A program made the position numbers and the translations under genes. Source: Humulus lupulus (lineage: Eukaryota > Streptophyta > Magnoliopsida > Rosales > Cannabaceae). From it: 64,000 bases of DNA. The notes beneath the pieces were generated by a model. That model made no database searches, was not told where the DNA came from, and saw only the letters and a list, made by a program, of their open reading frames with translations. Within the stretch, counting starts at the first letter, position 1. Each line of letters starts with the position of its first letter. Shown one piece after another: positions 44,520 to 56,063 of this stretch. The stretch is from contig NC_084800.1 in assembly GCF_963169125.1 (NCBI RefSeq), forward strand, positions 141,852,397 through 141,916,396. Direction: 5' to 3'.

Positions 44520-45455
44520 TTTATAGTTATTCATATAGTCATGTTCAAGGAAGGTCGCATTTGTTGAAATAAATATCTTTTGGTCATTGGGCTATAGAAG
44601 TAACCACCTCTTCATTCTAGAGCGTAGCCCACAAAAATGCGCACTTCAGCCCTCAAATCAAGTTTCTCTGATTTAGGTCTAAGAACATGAGCAGGTTAAC
44701 CACAAATGCAAAAATGGTGCAAACTAGGTTAGTTTCCATTCCACAGTTCCAGTGGTGTTTCACTTATAGTCTTAGATGGGAATAAATTCAAAATGGAAGT
44801 CGTTGTTTGAAGTGCATATCCCTGGAATGAGACAGGAAGTGAAGAGTAGCTTAACATAGACTTGACCATGTCCAACAATTTCCTATTTCTTCTTTTTGAA
44901 ACACCATTTTGTTGTGGCGTTCCAAGTGTTGTGAGTTGGGACATAATACCATACTCCAACAGGAAATCCTTGAATTATAAATCCAAATATTCACCACCTT
45001 GATCTGATCGAAGTGTTTTAAGACTCTTACCTAATTCTTTCTTGGCCCCAGCTTTGAATTCTTGAAACTTACCAAATGATTCAGATGTCCTAAGCATTAG
45101 ATAAGTATGACCATATCTTGAGTAATCGCCAATAAAAGAGACGAAGTACTCATACCCACCTCTTTCTTGTACATTGATTGGACCATAAACATAGCTATGT
45201 ACAAGCTCCAAGGGTTCTTTAGATTTGTTGTCTTTCGTAGAGAAATGATGTTTGGTCATTTTGCCTTCTACACAAGATTCACAAACTAGAAGAGTTCCAA
45301 CTCTTAATTCTATCAAAGGTCCATCTTTTGTTAACTAGTTTATCCTGTCTAATCCTATATGACCAAGTCTAAGATGCCAAAGATATGTGTCATCCTCATT
45401 TGAAACTTTATGTCTTTTGTTTCCTTTTGGTTTAGCTACTTTAAATAATACGAGT
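44520..45455 (-). pseudogene. Copia-2 integrase with changed catalytic residues
   Basis: The minus-strand GAG-pre-integrase finger is visible at about 45420-45300 (LWHLRLGHIGLDRINKLV, then CESCVEGKMTK). The integrase core follows: LVHSYVYGPI, where a catalytic Asp is expected but Tyr is found, RSDQGGEYL with Asp, and NGVSKRRNRKLLDMV, where the catalytic Glu is Lys. A stop at 44975 splits the core, and another near 44729 ends it. Further remnants (HVLRPKSEKLDLRAEVRIFVGYA) reach about 44600. The copy cannot encode an active integrase. Confidence 0.85.
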
Positions 45456-45856
45456 TATTTAGCATTTGTTCAATAAATGAAAGCGTTAAAGTCCGAATAT
45501 TTATTTGCATGTCTAAAAAAAATTAATAATAAATGAATTATAAATAAAATATTCTAAATTCAATACATGCAGTAAAATTCAAAATACTAAAAGAAACAAA
45601 CTAAAATATTGTTCAAACAATAATAAAGTTTTCTTTTAATATGAACTAAAGAACAATAAAATAAAAGGATTTTTTTTCAATGCTTTATTGAACTAGACGC
45701 TTTCTCTCTCTTTGACTTCATGAATATCATGAGCAACCTTATCTGAATTGTAAGATTCAATTATCTACATAGAAGAAAAAATATTGTTAGTGGATCCTGA
45801 TTGTAAAATTCAAGATGGCATATCTTTTTCCACTTAGTTATAAGAATGAATAAATC
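45456..45856. other. Non-coding stretch where Copia-2 gag end and protease should be
   Basis: AT-rich sequence without a frame. The zinc knuckle and protease of copia are not found, so this part is deleted, replaced or decayed. A short coding-like remnant (KSKRERKR) lies near 45710. Confidence 0.5.
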
Positions 45857-46255
45857 TTATTTACCTTTCTTATTCTTCATAATTTCAGTGATTATTTCAC
45901 GTTTGGTCGATAAGATTTCATTCTTATAAAATCCCTTATCATATATGTGTCCATATGTAGCATGGATGCTCTCCCATATATCATATGCAGATTTAAGACT
46001 TTGTAGAGTATTTTTGGTCTTTATATTTATTGATTGAAGCAAATAATACCTTGCCATATGACATATTCTCAACAACTTGGTGTACTCAAACTGATCATTC
46101 AATGAAGCTTCCATTGGTTGTTATTGAATTGGTGGTAGTTTAACTGCTTCCATCAAATTTTCTCTTTGCAATAATATATCGATATCATGTCTCCAAAATA
46201 CTATATTTTCATCATTAAGTTCAATCACTACATTGCAGTCATTTTCAGACATTTT
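45857..46255 (-). pseudogene. Copia-2 gag fragment
   Basis: Starts with ATG near 46252 (MSENDCNVVIELND, FWRHDIDILLQRENLMEAV), with a stop near 46120, then an open frame to 45857: YTKLLRICHMARYYLLQSI, SAYDIWESIHATYG, EILSTKREIITEIM. This is the layout of the copia gag capsid region (UBN2-like), here without the C-terminal half. Confidence 0.7.
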
Positions 46256-48011
46256 AACTGAAAGAAATAAAATACAATAATATTACTATTTGAAAAATAT
46301 CAATAATTTGGAAAGTAAATATTATGCATGAATTCAATCAACTAAAACACATAAACTAACATTTACTATTCCACACCTAAAATACATCACTCCTTCCTAT
46401 CTTCGTAAGAAGCCAACCTTGATATTAATATGTCTTGAAACCTTCCTTAGGAGGACGGAAACAAAGCCGCCTTGAGGCTCTATTCATATTTCACATTGTT
46501 GTACTAATAATGGAGACCATAGGTCACATTGAGATGTTCACCTTCTCCCACTTACTATATAAGAAAAAAATGTGTTTTGTTAAACTAATCAATTAATTCC
46601 AAATTAATAACTAGTTTATTAATAACCCTATGAATGTAATTAATTACAAAATATATTTAATTATAAAAGAGTCTGTTTCTACAATTAATGTGATCTAGAC
46701 AATTACCCATTACATTTATCTAACTTTACTAAAACACTTTTTACATAAAGTTTGGTATCTTAAAGGCCTATTAAAAGTATTGCCTTTATTATGGTGTGAG
46801 TTACCAAGTTTTAACTAATTTAATATCTAGTAGTTTACATGCAATTGATTTCTCCAAAACAATTCACATAAATAATTAGGACAATCCTAAATAATCATGT
46901 TTCTAAAAGATGCATGATTAATGAAAACTGTGTGGGGTTTCATGAATGACATGTAATTGACTAATGCATGATCTTATTATCAATCAAACATCAATTAACA
47001 TTTATTTAAATAAATACAATAAATAAACAATAATTGATGAATCAAGTACTATTGGGTATTTCTAAATTTACAAAATTTGAAAAATAGAAATAAAATTACA
47101 AAATGACCTTTAAGTTGTTTGCTAGACTCCAATAATGTTTCTCCTCTCTTTTAGGCTTTCTTTCTAATCTTTAGGAATTTGTTAGACCAAACTAATTAAT
47201 TAGAAACTAACATTCTAATTAATTTATTTAATTAAATAACCATTTTTGTCATCTCTTTAATTTAGTTGAATTTAAATAATTAAATAATCAAATTAAAATA
47301 ATTATTTAAACTTAAGATAAAATCTTGACCAACTAAAATATATTTTATTTTTCTAACAAAAATAAAATAAGATAATTAATCTTTTAAAATAGAAAAAATT
47401 AAAAATTATTTAAATAAAAGATTTATGCACAAAAATAGGATCTATAGTTTTGGGCGACAAGTGTGGTGCCCCTAGGGTTAGGGCCAGCAACACAAGGACA
47501 TGAGCCAAGGGCTCAGGTGGCCTCTGCATGGTAGCTGGCGAAGGGACACGACAGCAAGGGCGTAGGGGTACGGAGCACCAGCGGCACAGGAGGCAGGCTC
47601 GGGGACTGGGACGCGCATGAGGCAGAACCTTAGCTTGTGTATGTTGTAGGCGTTGGTGCGCCTTGCTTGCGCACGTGGTAGGGCGCAGGTTCGCAGGGAA
47701 CCGCGACTCGGGCTAGTGTGGCTAGGGCTCGAGCTGAAATGTTCGGGTCCCTTCTCTTCTTTGTGTACACATTTTTAGAATATATATTTCAAAAAGAAAA
47801 TTTACAAAAATCTTATGCTCTTTATGGCATACACAAGATCTAGAAATTCAAATTCCTAACCCAATAGAACCATATAATTAACGATCCATCATTAAACCAT
47901 ACATTCAAAAAACATATCCATCCATTCAATATATATATATATCAACATACATATAACAAATGCATGAAACCCACATAGCATTTAATATTTATATATATGG
48001 AGACTGCTCTA
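46256..48011 (-). other. Copia-2 leader region, AT-rich, with a GC-rich island
   Basis: No ORF and no clear primer binding site (no complement of TGGTATCAGAG found). Mostly AT-rich, except 47440-47760, which is strongly GC-rich (GGCGTTGGTGCGCC, GGTAGGGCGCAGG). It lies between gag and the recognisable LTR part, so it is taken as leader or rearranged sequence. Confidence 0.4.
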
Positions 48012-48809
48012 GTACACATAAGAATGAGTCTTTTATAACATTTATTAATACCAACCAGGATCATACATATATAGATATATTATATCACAAAAAAATAGAT
48101 TGGAGATTACCTCTTGTAGCCTATCAAGTGTCCTCGAATCTTTTTGTATTAAATTAACGATCTTCCAATGTAGGTTCTCTAAGCTCTCACCTTGCTCTTC
48201 CAGACCAATCCTCAAACATACAAGGACATGTGTGGGTACGTAGGATTCAAAAGGTTTATTTATAACTCTCTAGATGTACTCAACACATGGGATCTAGGGA
48301 TATTTGATTGAGAGAAGATGTATTGAATAATTTTTCAAGTTTAAACAAACAAATTATTTGAAATTCAAAATTCAAATCTCAGGGATACAAAAATCCCTGT
48401 GTGTGGAGCCACACTCACTGCACAGTGAGTGTGTTGACCACACCATTAGAGTTATCCCTAATTTTCTCCACTGTTTGTTTAATCAATAGTTAAAACAATA
48501 TATTTATCCCAAAAAAATATAAATTTAATTCAAAATCAACTTTATCTTAAAATATCAGTTTTAAATAAATATCTTATTATAAATAAGATAATTATTAATC
48601 TCTCTTTCTTATTAATTGAAAGATGATTAATATTTTATTTTAACCTATGTTTTTTCAAAATACAAACTATATAGTAAAATAATGAATTAATTCATAATTA
48701 ATCAGTTTCCCATTATTATTTCCTTGCCCTAGAAAGTTAATTCCTTTACAATTAAGTCACTCTCTCTAAAAATCTTTCTTTTGACATCCTTATCGTTGAC
48801 AGTGTAGGA
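48012..48809 (-). mobile_element. Copia-2 second LTR copy, truncated at 48809
   Basis: Aligns with 10670-11514 plus 29816-29988 from the GATCATACATATATAG block through the hairpin (48410-48433) to AGTGTAGGA. It then breaks off where LTR-2 begins. It reads straight through the site where Tat-2 sits in the other copy (TTTTAACCTATG at about 48640), which confirms that insertion point. Confidence 0.8.
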
Positions 48810-49910
48810 TCTAACATCCCAATTTCCTATGACATTACTTATAAAATTCCATTTTAAATCAATAAACATTTATGACAGAAAAACATATTTATTGAAATAA
48901 AACTAGGCATGAGATCTCATTATTTAAAATAAAATGTTTGACACTTAACTAAAAACCATAATGACATTAGAAAACCATTTCAAGTCCAAAACCAAAACTA
49001 AAACGTTCCAATCCGAAAACATTTTAAAACTCTAAAACATCGCCCACCGCTAACATGTAAGATCCATGCCTCGAGCCCACACCACTCACTGCTTTGTCTT
49101 GCCTTTACCTCCACACAGAGTACCCGTGAGCTAACACCCAGTAACAAGAGCTATGTAGGACATAACCCTCCCCCAACCAGATAACATAAACATAAATAAC
49201 AATTTTGCAATTAACCACAAGCAATATAAACACAATACCACAATAAACATCCAATTCGTGTTGTACTCACACACATACCTAAGTCTCATATCGCACATTT
49301 TACTCACATACGATAATCAACTGACATCATTGTTAATCAGACATGAAATGTAATTTGCCCTGCGTTGTGCTATACTCACACTTGAAATCTCCCACGGGGC
49401 ATCTCATTACCATGAATTGTACTCACCCATGATAATACCTGCAAGTGTTGAGCTCACACAAGTAGGAGTTACATAGAACACGCCTATAGTTTATCATTCA
49501 AGCATGTAAACTATCTAGTTGTCCTAGAACTAGTCTCATGCTAACAACACTATCATAAAATTACCAACCACAAAACATAAGAGCATAAAATAAGAAACCA
49601 TAACAAGGTTGTATGCTTAAACATACACCATGTGCGCATATTTCCACTCTTCTTACCTCAAATGTTGTGAATCCCCTTGTTCTCTCTAGAACCCTTCACT
49701 GAGTTTCCTTGTTGAGGAAAAGACCCTAAACAGTCAACAATACAATGACACATTCAAAATGCATTCAAGCACACAAATCAAGATTTCACACAAAGACTTA
49801 TTATGAAGACTCTACACTAAATACACAATGCAAAACAAATTTCACTTTGCATGGCATACTAACCCTAGTTATTTTTCATTAAAACTCATTCCACTAACTT
49901 GAATACTCAC
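48810..49910 (-). mobile_element. LTR-2: partial gypsy LTR
   Basis: Begins TCTAACATCCC (TGTAACATCCC with one change) and carries the block CTTGCCTTTACC...ACCCGTGAG at 49096-49148, shared with SoloLTR-1 and SoloLTR-4, so its sense is probably minus. It stops at 49910, where LTR-3 begins. No TSD can be shown. Confidence 0.55.
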
Positions 49911-51346
49911 TGTTGCATAAATTTAAGCAAATAAAATTGTGCAAGTGTACACAGTTGGCAAATAAGTAATAAAGTGATAAACGAGTATCGTCTCCACATA
50001 GATTGAATTAGCAAATAATCGTGCAAAAATCAATACTAAACAACTTGGAACAAAACAAGTAATAAAGATTTGATTAAACTAAAAACTACAAAAGAAAGTA
50101 AATGAAATAAACTAATGAACGAGAGAGCAAGACAATGATGATGAGCTAGAAAAATTAATTCATCCTAAAATGTAAATTTGATGCTAATGCTGTGGCAAAC
50201 TAGGAATAATTAATCTAAAATTCCAATTTAGGTCATAGGCTTCTGTCGAAGTTACTATGATATCAATTCTCTAATTAAACTAACATATGTCTATGCCAAA
50301 CTAACTTCAAGAATATTTATCAAGCACCAATTCCACAAAGATTATGCAAGGCGTTAATATATGTCTATACTAACACAAATTAAATTCGAAGAACTTAATC
50401 TGGCTCCATTGAAGTTGTACGTCCCCTAATTAAAACATTTTCAAAATTATTAATTAACTCATTTACTCACAATTGATGGCCAAGCAAAAGAAAGTAAATA
50501 ACATTAAAACTACTTGAATGAATAAAACTCAATTTCACATTAGCACCATTAACAATGTTCCAAAATAACACATTATGGTGCATTAACAATTCTAGCTATG
50601 AAAAGTTTACCTCGTCATTAAAATATCTATAATACTAATAATAAATGCAAACATTGTAAATAAAAATAAAAGAAAATAAATTAAATTAAATACTAAGAGA
50701 AGGATGAGAAAATTAATCCCCAATAGGTGTCCCCAAGTGGTTCACTTCTTGTCCTCCTCTTTGAATCTCCTTCCTCTTCTTTATTTTTCCTCTTCTTCTT
50801 ATTCATTCTCTACTTCCCTCTCTAATGGCAGTTGTACGTGGTTCCCCCCAAAAAAAGGAAAGTGAAGTTGATATATGATTCTACGACTCCCATTTTCTTT
50901 CTTTTCCTTAAGCCTGCGTGGGCCTTTTTCCTTCCATTCCTTGTCTTTTTGCTAAACATGCACCAACACAATTAAAGGCCCAAATCCCTTCATTTAATCG
51001 TCAGTCCAAGTCAAGTTAATTAAAAAACTAGATTTATATTGCTGAGGTGGCAACTTCTCACATTGACCCAAGAAATGCTTGCTGCCTAGACATAATGCTT
51101 CATCATTGCTACAACTTCCTAAGAATTCCTTCACGAAAACTTATCATTTTAAATCACATTAGCTCCTTTCCACTTCATCAAATTGATCATTGTCTTACTT
51201 ATTTTCCCTCATAAAATAAAACCAACTCCTAAACCCAAATAAATGAAAATGACTCAATTCTAAAGACAAAGACACAAATCACTCATCTTTTTAATCAAAT
51301 TATAAGATAAAAGTATTAAAGATAACTCTATATTCTAGAGTTATCA
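49911..51346 (-). mobile_element. LTR-3: 3' LTR of an Athila/Ogre-like element, sense minus
   Basis: TGTTGCATAAAT to GAGTTATCA. Related to SoloLTR-2: shared ATAAAGTGATAA and CGTCTCCACA near the start, similar layout, and the same terminal hairpin (51321-51345). On the minus strand the adjoining GTTTTGGGGTG (51356-51347) looks like a polypurine tract, which makes this a 3' LTR of a minus-strand element. The flanks CTCAC and CACCC do not match as TSDs. Confidence 0.7.
51321..51345. repeat. Terminal 10-bp hairpin of LTR-3
   Basis: GATAACTCTA, loop TATTC, TAGAGTTATC, ending one base before the LTR end. SoloLTR-2 has ATAACTCTAT, loop CCC, ATAGAGTTAT at 7101-7123 in the same place. Confidence 0.85.
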
Positions 51347-52841
51347 CACCCCAAAACATATCTCATTGCTCGTCCCGAGTGATGTCTCTAAAAAGAAGAA
51401 ATACAAGAAAACAAACTAACTACAAGACAACACACCAAATAAACAAAAGAAAAGACACTACTACAAGGAGGAGCTGCTTACTTAGTATTTGTCCTAACAA
51501 GGGAAATGCTTTCAAACTTTTATTGAAGATGGTGGTGAAATGTTGCCTCTTGTAAGTGCTTTCAACCAAATTCCTCAAATGTGAATGATGCTATCAAACC
51601 AAGAATCAAGTGTTTATCCCTAAAGTGCATATATAGCTCTTCCCAAACATTCTCAATTCTCCCCCAAAGCAAACTAGACCTTGATCCTAAAGCCTAATAA
51701 TTGCCTCCATAGGTCGATTTAATGATTCCCTCTCCACTAATGTAGACAAACACTAAACCAAAGATCAAAAGGACTTTATCTAGCTTGTCATGTAAGGCTT
51801 AGGTGAGGGTGGTTAAAAGAAGTCATTTTAGGCTCAATTCACCTTAAAAGTACCTTAATTTTCCCAAGACCAAGTGAGAGCTCACCATCACTTCCCCAAA
51901 AGATTACCTCACAAAAATCAATGCTACTCTTGCCATTATTCTTTATTATTAACGTAGAAAGAGAGAAAGAAACAAATAAAATGAGACATATATACATATA
52001 TATATATATTTATAAGATGCTACACCGCCAAAATTGATTTTAACTATATCAATATAATTTGTAACTTTTATAAATATATATTTTCATTTCTAGGGGTACA
52101 CTCTCTTCTGTGAATTTTTTTTTTTTCTATTTATGTGTTTTTTTTTTCAATTATAAGCATATATACTTGGCAAGAAAACATTAAGCTGAGACACACACTC
52201 CCCCCAAACTTAATAATCAATATTGTCCCAATTTTGAAAATAACAAAAGAAAACAATGGACGCACTCAAAAAAATACCACTCAACAACGGTACACTCCTC
52301 TCATCTTCCCTCGTGATGCAACACTCAACATACATCCAAGCAAAACCAAGGTGCTCAAAGGGTATGGTAAAAGAAAGTGTATATTGCTAGGCTATCATGT
52401 GGTAAAGAAATTAAGAGAGTCAATTAAGCTCAATGGGGGTGACTAGGGATAAAAAGTATGTAATAGGTTGCTCGGAAGGCTCAAACGGTCCAAAGATGTC
52501 CTCGGTTAAGTGTTGTCTAGGATTTCACCTCAAAGGAACCACTAAGCAATTCTAGAAACATAGGCTCTCCCAAAAGGCTTGCTAGCTTTAAGGGTTCAAG
52601 AATTATTGGTCAAGCTATGCACACAAAATAAGGATCAACACTATCATCAAGATTTTTCAAACGTCATTAACACTTGAGTACTATTAGCCTATAACACAAA
52701 AAAGAGGCGAGGTGATTAATATGTGACATGAATGCATTTTAATTTATTTCTTTAGATTGGTCATCATCTAGACCCAAGTAAGTACCAACTAAGGCAAGCA
52801 AAAGCTTCTCAAGAAAATAAAAATAACAATAAACAAAAAGA
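51347..52841 (-). other. Internal remnant next to LTR-3, no gene recognised
   Basis: On the minus strand it starts with a purine tract and has another, TTAAGTTTGGGGGGAG, at about 52214-52199, which recalls the 3' region of Athila or Ogre elements. Contains poly-T and TA runs (51980-52150). The 103-codon ORF at 52135-52446 shows no known motif and is not called a gene. Confidence 0.4.
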
Positions 52842-53551
52842 TGTTGACGCAGTTTTTCGCCAACAGTGTATTAAGAAACTAAACGGGTAGATTAGTGCTA
52901 GATTATAAACCGTAATGAAATAGTAAATACCCTCTCGAACATGGACCATTTTTACGTAGTTCAGTGGTTAAAATTCACCTAGTCCACGAGTAAATATTAT
53001 TACTTTTCTCTCTCAATTTCTGCAGAGTTTTGGTAATACAAAAATAGTCCTCCCCTTTCCTGTCCAATATTCCTAGTATTTATAGGGGAATTCCATGGAT
53101 ATGTTTGGGTAACGGCTTGAATAAAATGCATGGATAATTAAGGTATATAATTAATACAGATTATTCCCATTTACATTGGGATATGATTTGATAAGACAAT
53201 AAACATACTCCTGCTCTCTCGGATAATAAATGATAGATATGTGATACAGCCTGGGCATTAATGAGCGGATAAAGAGTCTTCGAGTCTCTTGGGGTACTTC
53301 AGTATGCCTTACGTCTAGGTTCTCATGAGCTGAATGTCTCACCCGAGTTCGTGTTGAACGAATATCTAAACCCTAGCTTGTAGTAAGCTTAGAGTGCCTA
53401 AAGTTGGATGTATCGTGCTGTCGAACCCCCAAACTTGAACTGTTCACATCACTGTTAGCCAGATATTTTACTTGGCTATTTTTCCATACATTCATTTGTC
53501 AGCTGTACCTGAGCTGAGTAATTAAACTCGTGCTAATTTTACGGTACAACA

Positions 53552-53566
53552 TTTTTCCCCCAAGCT
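53552..53566 (-). promoter_or_regulatory. Polypurine tract of Tat-3
   Basis: AGCTTGGGGGAAAAA on the minus strand before the LTR, nearly the same as in Tat-1. Confidence 0.75.
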
Positions 53567-53817
53567 CCTACTCGTGCTTGATGTCATCACTCTCTGATAT
53601 GCATAGTAAAGGCTTTTAGATTTCTGCCATATAAAATTGTGCTGCCCACTACTCAATTACTGGATGCGTGGCTTCCTGCAATTGGCGTCCATTCGGGTTT
53701 CGAGGACTGAGACAACTGCCCTGTCAACTTTTTACCGCCTTATGTTTCATTTAATCTTGGCCTTCGGATCTCGAACTAACCCAATCAGATGGCCTAGATT
53801 AGTTTCCACAATTTATG

Positions 53818-53825
53818 TATAAATA
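53818..53825 (+). promoter_or_regulatory. Antisense TATA box of Tat-3
   Basis: TATAAATA on the plus strand, opposite to the element, 267 bp inside the 3' LTR. SoloLTR-5 is inserted 24 bp downstream, about where transcription would begin. Confidence 0.5.
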
Positions 53826-53849
53826 GGATAATCAGTCTTGGAACTTCAC

Positions 53850-56018
53850 TGTAACGCCCTACTTCCTTAGAGCCGTTACTAAGTGAGTTTTAAGACAAAA
53901 CAGTGCAATGAACTCGCTTACCGGGGTTTTGAAACAAAAGTGTGACTAATAAAAGTTAAGGCTGTAATCATTGAAAATGCGTTGACTTAATAAAAACTTC
54001 TAGTATTAAACAATTGGGATCCCAAAATAAGGTTTGAAAACTATTTACATCTTGAAATGAGTTTACAGTTGATCAGTTCTACAAATCATAGATTATTACA
54101 GCCATTTTCAAATAAACCCCCAACCAAAGCAATCGGGCAGGCCAAACATGTACGCGTCGCTTCACGCTCTCCGTACTCATGGTTGGTTGACTCAGCCTTT
54201 GCCCTTACCTGCAACACGGAGCACCCGTGAGCCGAAGCCCAGCAAGAAAACTCATGCATTTCATAACATATGCAAAATATATAGTTAATCATATCAGATA
54301 ATCCACAAATAAGTAAGTCAACCATTAGACTAAGCAAACACGGCCATGCCGCCCCAGAAGCCTTACCAAAGCCTGGGGTATCTGTCCTCACCGTAAGGAT
54401 ATCACATGTATCCACCGGGCCCTGCCCTGACTATAAGCATCCCATGTGCTAAGTGTTACTAATTTATTTAAATCTGCACCCTAACATGTAATGCAATATA
54501 GGGTCGTGCCCTGCAATCATCTCATCATGCAATATAGGGCCGTGCCCCGCAATCACACTATGGGCCCATGCCCTATCCTACGGGTGTTATAGTTTTCTTA
54601 CCTGCACTCCGAGCTTCCTGATGCACTAAAGCCACGAGCACGGTCCTCTAGCACGAGCCTCTCCAATAGCCTAGTCACAACACACATAAAACATCCTTCA
54701 ATACTAACCAACCCAAAAAAAAACACTTCCCGGGACCAATCCCGCACTCTCGGGACCTCTAATTCCCTAAAACAATACATTGGAACCGTCCCCCGAGTCC
54801 CCGGGCAAAAGCCCTAAAAACCAGAATTTTTGCCTGCCAAAATGGCCTAGGGATGCGGCACTCCCCTCAAGGGCCGCGGCGCCCAGCGACTTGCCCCTCT
54901 CCTAATGCAACATCGCGCCACGGCGCCCAAGAACAGGGCCGCGGCGCTCATATGCGAACCCAGATTTTCTGGGTTTTCTCTTGCGTTTTTCCCGAACTTA
55001 AACCCCTCCAAATCATCCCAAACAATTGCCTAAACCCCAAAACCAATTTCAAACTTCAAATAGACCATACATCAACCCATAAACATCATAACCCAACTCA
55101 ATAACACAATCATACTCAAAATCCACCCATTTGATCTCAACTTAAGAAATCTGAACCCATAAACCAAAAACATAAGCCAAAGCTTGAAAAGCTTAAACCA
55201 TGCTTCAAATTCCTAAACCACAACAGAAAAAAATCTTAAAATTGCATAGAACCTTACCTTGAATGAAGAATCCAACCTTAAGCTTCCTTGGTTCATCCCC
55301 TAAGTCTTCAAGTTTCAGCTCCCTTCTTCTTCTTCATGCCCTAGCTTTTTTTGCTCTCCTTTTTCTTCTCTTCAATTTATCAAAGCATCAAATGACCAAG
55401 CCCCCAAACCGTGTATCCCTTAATACCCAGCTGCAATATATCAATTTCCCAGCCAAATGACCATTTTACCCCTTCATCAAAACCCTTTGCTAACTACACC
55501 TCAAGGGCATTCTAGTCCTTTCTCCTATATTGCAATTCTACCATTTCTTTCACCTAACTTGTTACTCTCAGCAGTAACTAATGGTTACCCAGGTTACTAA
55601 ATCTCCAATAACCATTACCCGCTAAATCTCAACTTAGCCATAAAATTCCCGAGGTACCCCTGGGCTCCTCCCGAGCCGGGTATAGAAATCCCGTTGTGAC
55701 TCTTAAGTTAACTAGCTCTCTAGGACCGTCTCGGCACGTGCATCACAATAATAACACCACACTCACGTGGTACAATTCACATATCAATACAGTTATGCCC
55801 AACATGGCCAAAATTACAATTACGCCCTTCTAACACGATCCGGGCCTACATGCATACTAATATACATAGTCATGCATCTCAGATAAACAAATAGCCAAAT
55901 AACATGCTTTAAATCATAACCATGCATTTAACTCATAAATCACACATAAATCCCATCGTGCCCTCCTGGCACGCTAATCAAGGCCCTTAAGCCTTATTAG
56001 CGAATTTGGGTCGTTACA
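53850..56018 (-). mobile_element. SoloLTR-5: 2.2-kb solo LTR, sense minus, TSD TTCAC
   Basis: TGTAACGCCCTAC at 53850 to GGGTCGTTACA at 56018, with a perfect TSD TTCAC (53845-53849 and 56019-56023). Same family as the Tekay-2 LTR and LTR-4. Contains the shared block at 54194-54250 and GC-rich GCCGCGGCGC motifs at 54880-54950. Confidence 0.92.
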
Positions 56019-56063
56019 TTCACCACCTTTGCATTAAAAAACTTTCCTTTTCAAAAGCCCAAG

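Larger units (their letters stand above)
10630..48809 (-). mobile_element. Copia-2: Ty1/copia element on the minus strand, split by Tat-2 and Tekay-1
   Basis: The lower-coordinate LTR (3' LTR in element sense) is 10630-30962 with Tat-2 nested in it. The pol 3' end is 30963-31824, then Tekay-1, then RT, integrase and a gag scrap at 43662-46255, a leader to about 48011, and an LTR copy at about 48012-48809 that is cut off by LTR-2. Homology between the two LTR copies is clear around the GATCATACATATATAG block and the hairpin. The lower border (GGTTGG for TGTTGG) aligns with the related LTR at 62270. The gag C-terminus and protease are missing. A purine-rich tract complementary to 30963-30978 lies next to the LTR. 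The copia sublineage is not assigned. Confidence 0.8.
52842..56063 (-). mobile_element. Tat-3: 3' end of a minus-strand Tat element, split by SoloLTR-5
   Basis: 3' LTR at 52842-53551 (710 bp): TGTTGACGCAG to GGTACAACA, which is TGTTGTACCG on the minus strand, as in Tat-1. Polypurine tract at 53552-53566. Internal sequence 53567-53849 continues after SoloLTR-5 at 56024-56063 and is then cut by Tekay-2. A sense TATAAATA is complementary to 53077-53084. The antisense TATA box (plus strand) is at 53818-53825. Confidence 0.72.

Noticed and set aside
47440..47760. Possible host gene exon
   Set aside because: No open frame of useful length and no splice context; kept only as an odd composition.
52135..52446. 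103-codon ORF beside LTR-3
   Set aside because: Starts in a poly-T tract, low complexity, no motif or neighbour support.
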